Source: Siniperca chuatsi | Lineage: Eukaryota > Chordata > Actinopteri > Centrarchiformes > Sinipercidae | Reading direction: 5' to 3' | DNA length: 64,000 nt | Assembly (NCBI RefSeq): GCF_020085105.1 | Contig: NC_058043.1 | Span: 3,110,001 to 3,174,000 of the forward strand | Shown here: piece by piece, positions 21,760 through 33,900 of the stretch | How the letters are laid out: each line of letters opens with the position of its first letter | Numbering within the stretch: position 1 is the first letter of the stretch | Notes under the pieces: generated by a model | The model's database searches: none | What the model was told of the DNA's origin: nothing | What the model saw: only the letters and a program-made list of their open reading frames with translations | Position numbers and translations under genes: made by a program

Positions 21760-23026
21760 GTGTTTACTCTTGGATGAAGAAAACCTTTTGATTTTTAATG
21801 TTATTGTAGATTATTGTACAGAAAATAATAATTATAACATTTATATAGTCACAATATAATAATACCTAGACAGAGACATAAAAATAATGCCTAAACAGAG
21901 GCATTAGAGAAAATCCTCTAATTTTATCAAACTGAGTCTGTAAATGATAGAAATTAGATTATCAGTAGTCACTTCTTGAATCGTTCTTGACAACAGGAGT
22001 GGAGCCACTGTGAGCTGGCAGTTTGGTGACTAGCATTAACATCGGGATAGATGGCTAACAGACAGAGAGCCGACAGACTCTCCTAGTATATGTATACAGT
22101 ATATAAATAAACTTGTCTGGTGGACAAACTACGTAATGTGACACTGTTTCTAAATTACCCCAAACCTAGTTTGGCATTTCTGTATCAATTTCAATTTCTT
22201 GTTACTTATCAGCCGACACATACATCAATACCGATATATCTGCAATAACCGAACATCGGCCGATGTATCGACCTAGCTGATTTATCTTTTAGTTCTAGTT
22301 GTGATACTTTGCTGTCAAACGGAAGAGAACACCACCTAGTGGCACAAACCATTTTTCTAACAGCTGCACAGCATGTCTATCACTAAAGGTTAACTTTTGT
22401 TCAATACAATTATTTAACAAACTATCAATTGATTATTAATAGCCCTAGTTATGTAATTTGCTAGAGGTGAGACGCCCTGAAATCCTCTGCTTCACCGTGG
22501 AGACCCATCCGCTTCATCAGTGGCTAAAAATATACTGGCCACATACGAAAGAAAGACGAAAGACAAAATAATGTAAATACATCATGCTTAAACCAATATG
22601 TTTCTTTTCTTGTAGTGTTTGTAATTGTGGATTAGTTGCTTTAGATTTCAAGTCTATTTTAAATATATTTGTCGACCCATCTGCCCCCCCGGACCTCACT
22701 GGTCAACACTGGCAGGGCCGAGCTCGTGGCAGTGTTGGATATTAGAACTGAAAACATTTCAGATGTCAAAATGTTCTTTCATGACTGAAACTCAACTTCT
22801 ATAATACAAATCAGAATTTTCAAATTTGCTAAATGTCATGAGGAAATTAAAAATTAAAATCACATGCCTCAATGCACCTAAAAAATGACGGCACGTTGAC
22901 CTTCTGTTCAAATAATTTACTAATGTTAATATTAATTAACGTATCACTCTACTGCTGAACAGTCTTCTAAGGCTCATTACAGGGATCCATAACATAACCT
23001 GTGACATCATGACCCTTACCTGATGA

Positions 23027-23028
<2 letters not shown>
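21760..23028. other. Intergenic between OR-D and OR-E, no gene seen
   Basis: This is AT-rich sequence. Around 22195-22285 there is a fragment of another short fish repeat with CGATATATC and ATCGGCCGATGTATCG words. No exon is recognised. Confidence 0.45.

Positions 23029-23093
<65 letters not shown>
23029..23093. repeat. (CA)n microsatellite
   Basis: An uninterrupted AC run of about 32 units. Confidence 0.97.
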
Positions 23094-23095
<2 letters not shown>

Positions 23096-23472
23096 GCATC
23101 CATACAAATCTTTATATACGAGACAACAGGCTGCTAGAGGAGGTCGCTGTCAGTGGCTCAGCAGGTGAACGACGGCTCTGTCCATTTACAGAATCATTAT
23201 TATTACTACTTGTTGTTTTCAAAGCTTTGGGATACAGCTGATAATGATGTTACTATTTAAATGCAATGTGTTTCTTTCTTCTTTGTTCTTAAAAAAAAAG
23301 TTTCATAAGGTTTTAATGTTGTAGACTTTTATAAAGCTTTCTGACTGTGTTGATGTTATGGATATTTAAATGTAGAATTCGTGAATCTGATGCATAAACA
23401 GTGAAACTAGATAATTATTTTAATGTGATGTCAGTTTTTTCTGGTCTAATCAATTTCTCATTTTCATTACAG

Positions 23473-23934
23473 ACTAGAGTGAATATTTATGAGCTGCTGA
23501 ATGAAGTAAGTCTTAAAGTTTGTATAAAAAGTATTAATATACATTTATACTGTTGTGTAACAGGAGTTGTGTTATAGTATTTCTAATACTAATACTTAAT
23601 ATGAATGAGTCCCACAACACCACTATGTTAAAGTGTCTTAGATGTTTAGATTTTCTATATAATAATGAATTAAACACATTATTTTACTGTTACTGTCAAA
23701 ATAAAAGCCTTGCAAAGCTGTAACAAAATGTAGAAAATCAGCATCCAGAGTTTGTGTTTTGTTTGTGTTACATTATCAGACAGCAACAACCAAACTAAAA
23801 TGGTTTAATTCCGCTTTAAAAGTTCTTTATAATTCACACTAAATGTGTTTTCTTTTTCTCCCTGCAGATTTCAAAGCTTTGTATTAAAACACTGTGAGCC
23901 ATGAACTCCTGACAGTGCGAATGGGATTGAGGTT
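23473..23934 (+). promoter_or_regulatory. Candidate untranslated leader exons of OR-E
   Basis: Two exon-like segments have good splice signals on both sides. The first is 23473-23505 (acceptor TTTTCATTACAG, donor GAA|GTAAGT). The second is 23868-23934 (acceptor TTCTCCCTGCAG, donor GTT|GTAAGT). Neither has an open frame that joins the receptor. The next acceptor, TTCTTCCTTCAG at 24366, sits 15 bases before ATG 24381. Inferred from signals alone. Confidence 0.35.
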
Positions 23935-24380
23935 GTAAGTGTGTACAGGTCAGGATGTATATATATTTATTATCATAAAATATGTCAAAATAGCTGTGCC
24001 TTTCCATTATAATTTCTCCATAACAAAAAGCAGTCAATATCAGTCTTTCATGCATTTTATGTACTCATCTGTATTCCTTTTACTGCAAGTCTTTGTTTCA
24101 CTTGCTAAGTATATAAGTTGGTATATACGTACATTGTATATGCATGTTCTTGTAAAAGAAATAACATAAAAATCAACTCATGTACTCTGATGTGTGCAAA
24201 CGTTTCAAAATATATGCCCTGTAGTCCATCGTACAATCGTTTGGTATTTAATATCCAGTTAACTATCATCATAAAATCACACTGGTGTAGAATGCATCCC
24301 TAAAACAATACATGAAAAAATAATTGTATTTGTTTGTAAAACATCAGATTTAATTTCTTCCTTCAGATTGTGAGGAGGAG

Positions 24381-27300
24381 ATGTTGGTGATGCTCAACTC
24401 CACCTCCTCCAGCCCTCTGGACCTGCTGATGAGTAATACCAGCTCTGCGCTGACAGGGGGCGCCGTGGCAGTGCCTAAAGACAGCTTCTCTAATGCTCTC
24501 ACCAAGAACATAGTGGCCATGGCGGTCTGGCTGGCCCTCAGTGTCATCAACAGCAGCATGGTGCTTACCTTCCTACGGCACAGGTAGACGCAGACACGAT
24601 GACTGATGGTATGTTCAATCATGTGATGTTTAACACGATCCCAGCTACGGAAATAAATAGCAGCACCTAAGCAAAACATGTAGAAACGCATTTATCGATT
24701 GCTCTAAGTGAATTCTCTCTGCCACCAGTCTCTCTACAGCCGTGGGAAATAAACTTCTCTTCTTTGTTGACTTGTCTGTGACGCACCGGGTCGATTTTAA
24801 ACTCATCATGTACAGTAATTTCCCACATAAGCACATTGCTTTAACTCGAGTCTGCTTTGCTCAGGGTCACTGTCCAGTAACGTAGAGCTGAAACAGTTAG
24901 TTGATTAATTCATTTGTTGAACAACAGCAACAATTTAGATATTCGTTTAACTAATTGTTCAAGCAAAAAGGCCAAAGACCAGTTCCACCTTCTTCAGTGT
25001 GAGGATTTGCTGCATGATTTGCAGATTACTGTCTTATGTGTAAACTGGCTTTATTCGGGTTTGGACTGTTTGTCGGACAAAAAGTAAAATAAATAAGATA
25101 TATGATGACGTCTCCTTGGACTTTAGAAAACTGTCACAATTTTTTTTACATTTTATACACTAAACAAGAAATCGATTAAGCAAGAATATAATACGATATG
25201 ATTATAATAGCTTAATCGATAACTCCCACACACAAACACACAAGTTTCCATCTCTCTCAGCTCTTGTTTCTCTTTGACACTAGACTCTTCTATGAGAACC
25301 CCCGGTACATCATGTTCATCTGCATGGTGATCAACGACGCTCTGCAGCTAAGCCTTGTAACAGCTCTCTACGTGGTCAGCTACATCTTCAGGAAGATCCA
25401 CGCCTCTGTCTGCTGCTTTCTGGTAAGTCATTACTACAACAACTTCATGCCCACTGGCTTCTGTTAAACCCCTTTCACGTGTTTTGCATGTCAGGTGTGA
25501 ACAGGAGCCACGGTCCTAAGACTAAAATGTTTGAAATATGGAAGGTCATCAAGACAAGAAAGAAAGGAGTAGGTAATAGTAGGTGAAACATGTCACTTCC
25601 TCTTTTCCCAAACAAGTCATGTATCTTAAACACAACATCCTACTGTACCTCACCTATCCAGGACTGTCATGTGTGGATTCCTTCTACGCAGCATCTGATA
25701 TTATGAGCAGGGGAAATGTGGTTGTGTAAAGATGCTACTGTTAGGGGAAAGGCTCCCAGTAATAACTTGTGTTCATTTATAAAAATGGCCTTGTAGTCGA
25801 AGAACATGAATCTGTATCTGCTGCACTAAGATACACTTAAATACAATGAGTACACATTTCTAAAACCTGCTGAACACAGATATACAGCTCTCTGACTACC
25901 ACAACACCACCACTGTGTTTGCCTCAGATCATGACGGCGGTCCTCACCACCCGCTCCACCCCTCTCATCCTGGCCGGCATGGCCGTGGAGCGCTACATCT
26001 CCATCTGCTTCCCCTTGCACTACAGCCAGATGTGCACCATCTCTCGCACCCTCCTCCTCATCTGTGTCATCTTCATCCTCACCCTCACCCCGCCCATCAC
26101 CGACCTCCTCATCACCCTCATCAACGAGCCTCTAAGTTTCTTCCACACCAACATTTTTTGCGACCACCCGCTTCTCTTTCGCCACCAGTCCATCTACTAC
26201 AAGAACTGTGTGTTTGACGGGGTGTACCTCTCCTTTGTGGCTCTGACGCTGCTCTACACCTACTGTAAGATCATGCTGACAGCACAGGCTGCCTCAGCAG
26301 GCCTGGCCTCGGTGAAGAGAGCGAGGAACACTGTGCTGCTTCATGGGGTGCAGGTGGGTATTTCATTGGGGGGGTGGGGTGGGGGTTGGATCAATACAGC
26401 ATTGTATCGTGATATTTTGCGTGGCAATATATCGGCACATGGACGCCAAGTATCGATCTTTTATTATGTAAATTATTAATATTGCAGACACAAAACTTTT
26501 TACTTTTTGGTACTAGAATAATAAAATCCATTGATTTTTCAGTCCACTGGACGGTGGTGAGTTTTGTTCTGGTGAGGTCAGCAGGACTGGTATGAAGTTG
26601 GTCAAAATAGTAAAGTTTTCAGTCTTTTCATCTTATCTTATTACATGAAACAGATGTTGACAAAGTTTTCCTTCGGGGACATGATTTGCAGTTGAAAAAA
26701 GGTAATAAATCGCAATATATGTTATCGCAATATTGAGCATGTCGCAAAATGTTTAGAATCGCACTAATATCATATCGTGGGGCCTCTGGTGATTCCCACC
26801 CCTAGTATTTCTACGCAACTAATAACATTAATGATGACACCACTGAACCAGCATCGACAATACGAAGGCCACACCTAAAAGAAATGCAGCCATTATTTAT
26901 ATAATTAGTTATATTTGTGAATGACAAGTCAAAATGTCCACCGTGAGAAAAGCCTATGAGATATATAATATGGAAACTTTCCAACCTAAATATATATATA
27001 TATATAGTGCAGCAAATAATTCTGTTCATTATCAATTTATTTGACAGTTGCTTTCTCGATTAATTGATTTGTTGTTTGCTGTATAAAGTGTCCGAAACTT
27101 GTGGAAAATACCCATCACAAAGGCCAAGGTGACGCCTTCAAATTCGTTTCTTGTTTTGTCCGACCAACAGTCCAAAACCCAGATTTTCAGTTTCCAATAA
27201 TATAAAAACAGAGAAAAATAGCAAATGCTCACATTTGAGTGGCTGGAACTAGAGAATGTTTGGCATTACCGCTTCATACATGACAAATGATCAATTTTCT

Positions 27301-27906
27301 GTCTGATTAATTGACGATTTCTTTCATTTTTAGATTCAACGGGTGTTTTTTAGCGTGAATGGATTACACAAATATTGGCCTTTTAATCAAACTGCATATG
27401 ATTGAGGATGGGTAGATTGATAGCTCAGTAATCAATGCTTTGATGCTACTCACTCAAATACTACAACACATGTTTTAGTTTGTTTTTGTACACATAAAAA
27501 ATAATTCTGCACTTCACCATCACGTTTGTACAAGTTTAAAGACCTTAGTGACCTGAGAATTATATAAGTTTATTGTTTGTGGTAAAAGTGGATATTTCCA
27601 TCATCATAACTACTGAGATTTTTCCAAATGTTTGCCCCCCCCCTCCTTTTGTTTCAGCTGCTGCTGTGCATGCTTGCGTTTGTGGTTCCTTCCCTGCAGG
27701 CAGCTCTCATCTCCCTCTTCCCCAGTCTGAGTCTGGAGATTCGTTACATCTTCTTCCTGGTCGTCTACATCATCCCCCGTTTCCTGAGCCCAATGATCTA
27801 TGGTTTTCGGGACGAGCAGTTCAGGAAGTACTGGACCCCGTACCTGGCTTGTCGAAGCCAAAGTATCGGCAGGGTCAGACCGGCGTTACTGAAAGTGAAC
27901 CTGTAG
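24381..27906 (+). CDS. Odorant receptor 131-2-like GPCR, gene E (4 coding exons)
   Basis: Coding exons are 24381-24583, 25284-25422, 25928-26353 and 27658-27906, with introns in phases 2, 0 and 0, giving about 338 residues. Exon 1 carries TM1 (KNIVAMAVWLALSVINSS) after an Asn/Ser/Thr-rich N-terminus. Exon 2 starts LFYENPRYIMFICMVINDAL. Exon 3 has MAVERYISICFPLHY with canonical ERY and ends at LLHGVQ. Exon 4 has LLLCMLAFVVPS and SPMIYGFRDEQFRKYW. Every junction restores the family alignment, so the extra introns are real in the model. The first intron is one base out of register with OR-A to OR-D (CAC AG|A instead of CAC CAG|). ATG 24390 is an alternative start. Exons are clearly GC-richer than the introns, which contain several repeats. 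AATAAA lies at 28283. Confidence 0.9.
24880..25213. mobile_element. Non-autonomous hAT-like TIR element in OR-E intron 1
   Basis: It begins GTAGAGCTGAAACAGTTAGT and has the family interior (GAGGATTTGCTGCATGATTT, GACGTCTCCTTGGACTTTAG) and an ATCGATTAAGCAAG end. It is a diverged copy. Confidence 0.65.
26375..26806. mobile_element. Short repeat with ATATCG-rich ends in OR-E intron 3
   Basis: It starts near ATCAATACAGCATTGTATCG and GGCAATATATCGGCAC and ends with CAATATATGTTATCGCAATA, ATATCATATCGTGGGGCCTC and GATTCCCACCCCTAG. The end words are mutually inverted, as in a non-autonomous DNA transposon of a kind common in fish. No open frame is present. Confidence 0.55.
27005..27335. mobile_element. 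Non-autonomous hAT-like TIR element, inverted copy in OR-E intron 3
   Basis: It is in the opposite orientation to the copies at 16495-20722: GTTGTTTGCTGTATAAAGTG, CCGACCAACAGTCCAAAACC, TAGCAAATGCTCACATTTGA, AGAGAATGTTTGGCATTACC. It has no coding capacity. Confidence 0.7.
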
Positions 27907-28504
27907 GTGAAATAACCACAACAAGTCCAACTGACTGACTGTTTACTGCATGTGAGCTCCTGGTTCAGTTCAATTCAGTATGATGTGATTCGCTCCCAGT
28001 TTTTATAGCTCTGCTGCATTAATTTAGTTTGCATGTATGGCCTTCTGTACAGTGAGCACATAACTGATGCAAAACTTTTAGCACAGTTTACAGAACGTCA
28101 GCTTTTGACAAACTTTTCTGCTGATATTTAAAATAATCTCAATAAGATCAAAAGAGCAAAACACACAGATGGATGAATGAATGAAAATGTAAATATAAGA
28201 AGCTCATGGACTTTGTTACTACTGAATACTGCTTCAGAAACTGTTTGTTGAGTATTGTCAAATTTGTTTATAAAGCACCTTAAATAAAGTATGATGGGAA
28301 CTGTGATGTTTTAATCTTGCAGCTAAGCCTTCATATAAGGGCTGTTACATACGCCACACCTGTGTTTATGCTAACACAGGTGTACAGCATATAGTACTAT
28401 AGGACGTGTATGTCGCCTTGCATGGGTCCATTCTGAAGTTTTATACCAAACTGGTTTAAGTTTGTATATAAAAAAAATGCACATATCAAACAGACACATG
28501 ACTC

Positions 28505-28559
28505 ACTGTAAGGAAAGAGTTTCCCCTGTGGGATCAATAAAGTATTTCTGATTCTGATT
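28505..28559 (+). mobile_element. Rex1/CR1-type LINE 3' tail
   Basis: The text GTTTCCCCTGTGGGATCAAT followed by AAAGTATTTCTGATTCTGAT is the standard 3' end of this LINE group, here reduced to about 55 bases. Confidence 0.6.
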
Positions 28560-28684
28560 ATTGAACTTCATAACAGTGCTGCAAAGTAGATTACCTCATT
28601 AGATGCAAAGTAACAATCATGGACTACTGAAAAGCTCTCATTTATAGACACATTTAAACACTTACATTCAAACTGTACAGTATA

Positions 28685-29275
28685 CTAAGGCTGCAACCAA
28701 CGATTACTTTTATCATCATCAATTATTTTCTCAATTTCTCAACTGATTAGTTGTTTTGTCTATAAAATGTCCCAAGCCCATGGTGACGTCCTCAAATCTC
28801 GTCTTGTCTGACCAACAGCCTAAAACCCAGAATATTTTATTTAGAATGATATAAAACAGATGGTAACGCTTTACTTGGATAGTCCACATACAGATAGTTA
28901 ATAGAGTATTTGTAACTGTTTCGCTGTTGTCTTTAGTTGTTTAGCAAATGATCAATACAGTATATGTGATTATTCATGAACATACCCTAACCGAGATGTT
29001 TTTTGTGCCTAAACCTAATCAAACCTTTATTTGTGAAACAGCTGAATTGTTGAATCTCATCTAATAAGCTGTTGAAATGTTACAAATACTCTATAAACTA
29101 TCTGTAGGCGGACTATCCAAGTAATGTGTAACCAAACTGATAAAAAAAAGAAAACCCTCACATTGGAGAAACTTAAAAAAGCTAATATTTGGTGTTTTTG
29201 CTTGAAAAATTACTCACATAATTAATCGATCACTTGCTGATCACTTAATCGGCTAATCGCTTCAGCGGTACAGTA
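28685..29275. mobile_element. hAT-like TIR element split by a younger element
   Basis: The outer copy begins AAGGCTGCAACCAACGATTA and resumes after the insert with AACCCTCACATTGGAGAAAC, TTTGCTTGAAAAATTACTC and TAATCGATCACTTGCTG. It is inverted relative to the copies at 16495-17392. The stretch 28862-29133 does not belong to the family and is a separate insertion. Confidence 0.75.
28862..29133. mobile_element. 272-bp nested TIR element with 8-bp target duplication
   Basis: The left end GGTAACGCTTTACTTGGATA and the right end (reverse complement GGTTACACATTACTTGGATA) form terminal inverted repeats. These extend about 38 bases with five mismatches. The flanks are AAACAGAT (28854-28861) and AAACTGAT (29134-29141), an 8-bp duplication with one difference, typical of hAT insertion. 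It has no coding capacity. Confidence 0.82.
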
Positions 29276-30036
29276 TTCCTGAACTAGATACTATTACTCA
29301 TCATACAGCTGACTGTACAAACAAAGGAAGGATGAAAAAGTTCAAAACATCAAGTATCAGAGCTTCTGCATCAAACTACAAACCATCACAATTCCCAGTC
29401 GGCCCAGTAGGTGGTTAAACTACAACAAATGTCAGTTTCAGTGAAAGCCCTGTCCGTCTCAGCCCACGGTGCTGATTGTGTCTGTGTGGAGACGGCATGC
29501 AATAAATAATAATAATAAAAAAACTCTGCCCAGGCAAACAAGGCACATGAAGCAGTACAAGCCAGTTATACAAACGTTCCCATTGGTTTGGTGTGAGGTC
29601 AGAGTGCGATTGGCTTAACTTCACTTTTGTTTGTTTTCCCGGAGGCCTGAACCTTTACAGTCTTTCAGTGGTCACATCCGACTGGCTGATAGCACACCTA
29701 TTGAGAAATCCTCATTTGGCTCTCTCCTCTATGCTTTGAAAATAATCTCTAATCAATGAAACTTTAATTTTGAGTCCAACTATGAAGACAAACTGCATCA
29801 GATAAATGATAATCACCTTTTTATGTTCATGACTACATTCATGACAACAATGATCCCAGCTGACCAGCTGCTTGTGTTGGGTCATAAGGGATTATAAATT
29901 TATTTTGCAAAAACTGAATCAAACTTAAGTGTACTCGACATAATACATTTTCAAATACTGAAATGAGAATCTACCTTCCTCAGTCCCTGCAGCCAGCTCC
30001 CCACCTCTGCACGATAACCTCAGTTCATGCACGGAT
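29276..30036. other. Intergenic upstream of OR-F, no gene seen
   Basis: AT-rich unique-looking sequence with no recognisable exon or repeat end. Any cis-regulatory sequence of OR-F would lie here, but I see no defined site. Confidence 0.4.
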
Positions 30037-30111
30037 ATCTATATAACAGCACGTCTTCCTGTTCCTCTCACTACTGACAGACTACTACAGCCAGACCAAC
30101 GAGGTGTCGAA
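30037..30111 (+). promoter_or_regulatory. Candidate promoter and untranslated first exon of OR-F
   Basis: A TATA-like ATCTATATAACAG lies at 30037-30049. A short exon-like stretch then ends at GTCGAA|GTAAGTTT (30111/30112), a near-consensus donor. The matching acceptor is GGTTTCTCAG at about 30899, 24 bases before ATG 30923. This is the clearest example of the leader-exon layout in the cluster. Confidence 0.5.
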
Positions 30112-30922
30112 GTAAGTTTAGATTTTTTTTCTTTAACTTTCCATTTAAAGGTTTATCTTAAAAAGTCAGAAGAATAATAGTTACAATCTCACCACATTTA
30201 AAACAGAAAGAGGCATTGTTAGATTTTCTATTTGCTGTCAATATTATTGTTTCTGTGTGAAGAGAAATGAGAGTGAAGCTACTCTTCCTGACAGACACTA
30301 ATACAGCTTGGAAATGAACAAAGAAATGTTGTGGAGTATACAATAGAACATTTTAAACAAAGTTTAGTCACTGCAAAATGGTCCTTTTTTCTTGATTTTT
30401 ATTTAGCCTTGATTGTGCCAGTTATTACAAAACATAATGATGAAAAAAAATCTCTTTAAATTCTGGGCCTATTTATAACATTCACATGTGAAAATGTGAT
30501 ATTTTATTTGATAAATCAAAGATAACTGGGAGGAATATTTTAATGTAGCTTACTAATCATAGATTTCTTTTGTTTTATTTTAATAAATCACAACTTTTAG
30601 TTTGAATTTAATTGCAACCTCTCTTATAAATTTGATCCTACTTTTTTCTGACTTTATCTCTTTGTATTTCCTCTTAATTAGGTGAATTGTTTAGATTGTC
30701 AAATGTGAAACCCAGTCTTTGTAAAACATTTTATCTGAAAGAAGAAATCATGTGTTTCAAGTTATTCTTTTAATCTAAATGACACTTTTTGATTGATTTG
30801 TGGAACTAAACTAAGAGGGCGTTTGATTGACTAAACAATGACTGAGACGCTGGAAGATTGTGTCTCCAGTACTGACTGAACCGAGCTTTGGTTTCTCAGC
30901 ACCAAGGAGGAGGAGGTGCGGT

Positions 30923-33900
30923 ATGAACTCAACCAGTCGTCTGGACAGCTTGAGTGACGCTTTCTCAAAAAACTTCATCACCTTTGCTCTCGGCCTAATC
31001 ATCAACTGCATCAATGGAGCTTTTGTCTACACCTACTTTAAGAGCCAGGTCTTCCAGAGAGACCCCAGGTGACAGACGGACCGAGTGTGTCTACGAGATT
31101 TCTTTCAGACAAATATGTGAAGATGCTTTCAGTAAAACGGATGACATCTGATATTCAGATCTGCTGAATTGGCCAAAGTTTGGTCTTGTAACTTGATATA
31201 TTTTGCCACATGTAGGCCTGTCACGATAATTACTTTATCAACTTATCGAGGTCAGCAAAAATTATCGAGGACATGTCCATATATCGTACGATATTGCCAT
31301 TATGCTATTATATTATTTATTATATCCGTGGCATAAAAAGGTCTTAAAATGACAATAATATCGTTTATCACAATTTTTTCTGGGACAATATTATCGTCCA
31401 ACAAAAGTAGTTATCGTGACAGGCCTAGCCACATGTTGTGTGATTGTGACTGATTTAGTGATTCGAACTTAGTTTGGAGCTGAATTCAATACAATTAAAT
31501 CTCTTGACTCTCTCTCCTCTTTCCTATAAACCCTGTTCTCGTCTTGTTTATTTTTCTCCCCCTGTCCTTTCGTGTCTCCCCTCTAACTACTGTACTCTTC
31601 TCTCCTGCAGGTATGTGCTCTACATCCATTTGGTGATCAACGATATGATTATGCTGACAGTTTCTGTGGCGCTGCAAATCATGACCTACACCATTCCCCT
31701 GAGCTTTGCTCCCTGCTGCATCATGCTGCTCGTCTTAGTCACTACCAACAAGTAGGTGTGTGTTTGTCTTCAACAGAATGTGTTAACACAGTTATTCTGC
31801 ATATGTGCTTTGGGGGGTTTCTTGGCTTAAGCATTTCCACTGCATACAGTACATGTTTTAGTATGTGTGTCTCTCAAACCTGAATTCCCACTTGACAGGC
31901 TATTGCAGGCTTTTAAAATATAATCTAATAAGCCGAACTTTCAAGGAGGAAATGTGTAGACTGTATATCAGCCAGACAACACAGAAAACAGAGTATGACC
32001 ACATCACCCCACACCACAAACACAAGGCTCTGCACAATGTTTTGACATTATTTAGCTGTAATTGGAAAAATGAATGAATCAATAATACCCTTTAGTGAAT
32101 GTACTATGGAGTAAATTGAGATTTATAAATCGAAATACATTTACGTTACTATTAATCAGATCATCATTAAGTTAAAACTCCCAAAAACATATGGCTTAGA
32201 GCAGATAAGCCCCAGTTTGTGCCTCATGTCAATGCAATTACATTCGAGTCACAGAGCTCAAACAAACAAACGTTTTAACAAAACGTACTGCTGTTCTAAA
32301 AGCATTTCCACTACATGCAAAGACTCTTCTAACCATCTGGATGAAAAAATCTTATATTTTACGGAACAATTAAAAAAAAAATGTTTTAATTTTTCTGTGA
32401 ACTATCATAGAAAAGGTTTCAGTCGTAGTCATCTGGACACTGTTTTCAGAATCAAGACGTTTCGGCTCCCATCCGGAAGTCGTTCTCAATTGTGAAGATG
32501 ATAGTTTCTATGATAGAACACTCCTGGACGAATGAGGGACTACACTGTCTTTTCTGTGAACTCATACCTCAAACAGTTATGAATAGCCTACATATAATGT
32601 CCCAGAAGATATCCAACAATAGCAGCAGTAATAACAGCAGTAATTGTTCCCACTGGGCTTTTCAAATATTGCCGGGTAATTATTTTTTAGAAATATTCAT
32701 GCTTAGCTCTGTGACTCCAATGTAATGCTACATGAGGCACAAACTGGGGCTAGTACATGGATATGAGCAACAGAGTAAACCACAGAATATGAGCTTAGCA
32801 AGATGTGAATTTGATATGAATAAAAGAGCAAGCTGTCATATGAATTGCTTTCAGTCTAAATATTTCTCTAATCTTCTACTGAATATTAGGAGTGTGGAGA
32901 AAATATGAAAGATGATGACAAAAGCTCTGCCCCCCTTAGTTTCCATCCTGGACTCAGGAACAGACAGGAGACCCCTGCCCAAAGATCTCAAACTACGTGA
33001 AGGTTCATAAGGGATTACAAAGTCTAAAATTTAGTCTGGAGCCATGAAGAGCCTTAAAAGTAATCAACAAGATCTTAAAATAAATCCTAAAACAAACAGG
33101 GAGCCAATGTAAAGAGGCTGAAACAGGTGTGATGTGATCGTACTTCTTGGTCCTGGTTAAAAGCCGAGCAGCTGAGTTTTGTACAGTCTGCAGTCGTTGC
33201 AAAGTTTTTAGATTAAGACAAGTGAACAGGCTGTTACAACAATCAAGGCGTGAGGAGATAAAAGCATGTACAACAGTTTCTGCATCACTAAGATTTAAAG
33301 TAGATCGGATTTTTGCAATGTTTCTGAGGTGAGGTAAAAACATTATTGGACAAGCTTGTTGCTCAAAACATAAATTGCTATCAAACAGGACACTAAGATT
33401 TCTTGCAACAGGCTCGACATGTTGTGACAGGTTACCAGTAGATGGCAGTATTTGTTTAGTGATGTGTTGAGGCCCAATAACAAGGATTGAGCTGAAGAAA
33501 ATGTATTGACATCCAGTTTTTTATGTCAGACAGGCAGTCCTGCAGAGAACTCAGCGTACTAAGGTCAGTGGGCTTGACAGGGAGGTACAACTGTGTGTCA
33601 TCCGCATAACAATGAAAAGAAATACCATGTCTGCGGATGACATCACCCAAGGGAAGCATGTAAAAGGAGAACAATATTGGTCCCAGAATTGAACCTTGAT
33701 ATGGGAAAAGGATGACATGAAGTTATTAATGCTGACACAGAATTTCCTATTGGACAGATAAGATTTCAGGCAGCGTAACAGCCAAAAAATTGCGGGTGGG
33801 TGCTCCACATCTAAAAGGGCAGGATTGGGGGTGATATCAGATCTTATTAACTCCACCTTTCCAGCAAAGTGCAAAATAAACTTTTCACAATCAGCATCAC

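Noticed and set aside
23834-24303. Small open frames just upstream of OR-E
   Set aside because: They are AT-rich chance frames on both strands without receptor or other resemblance.
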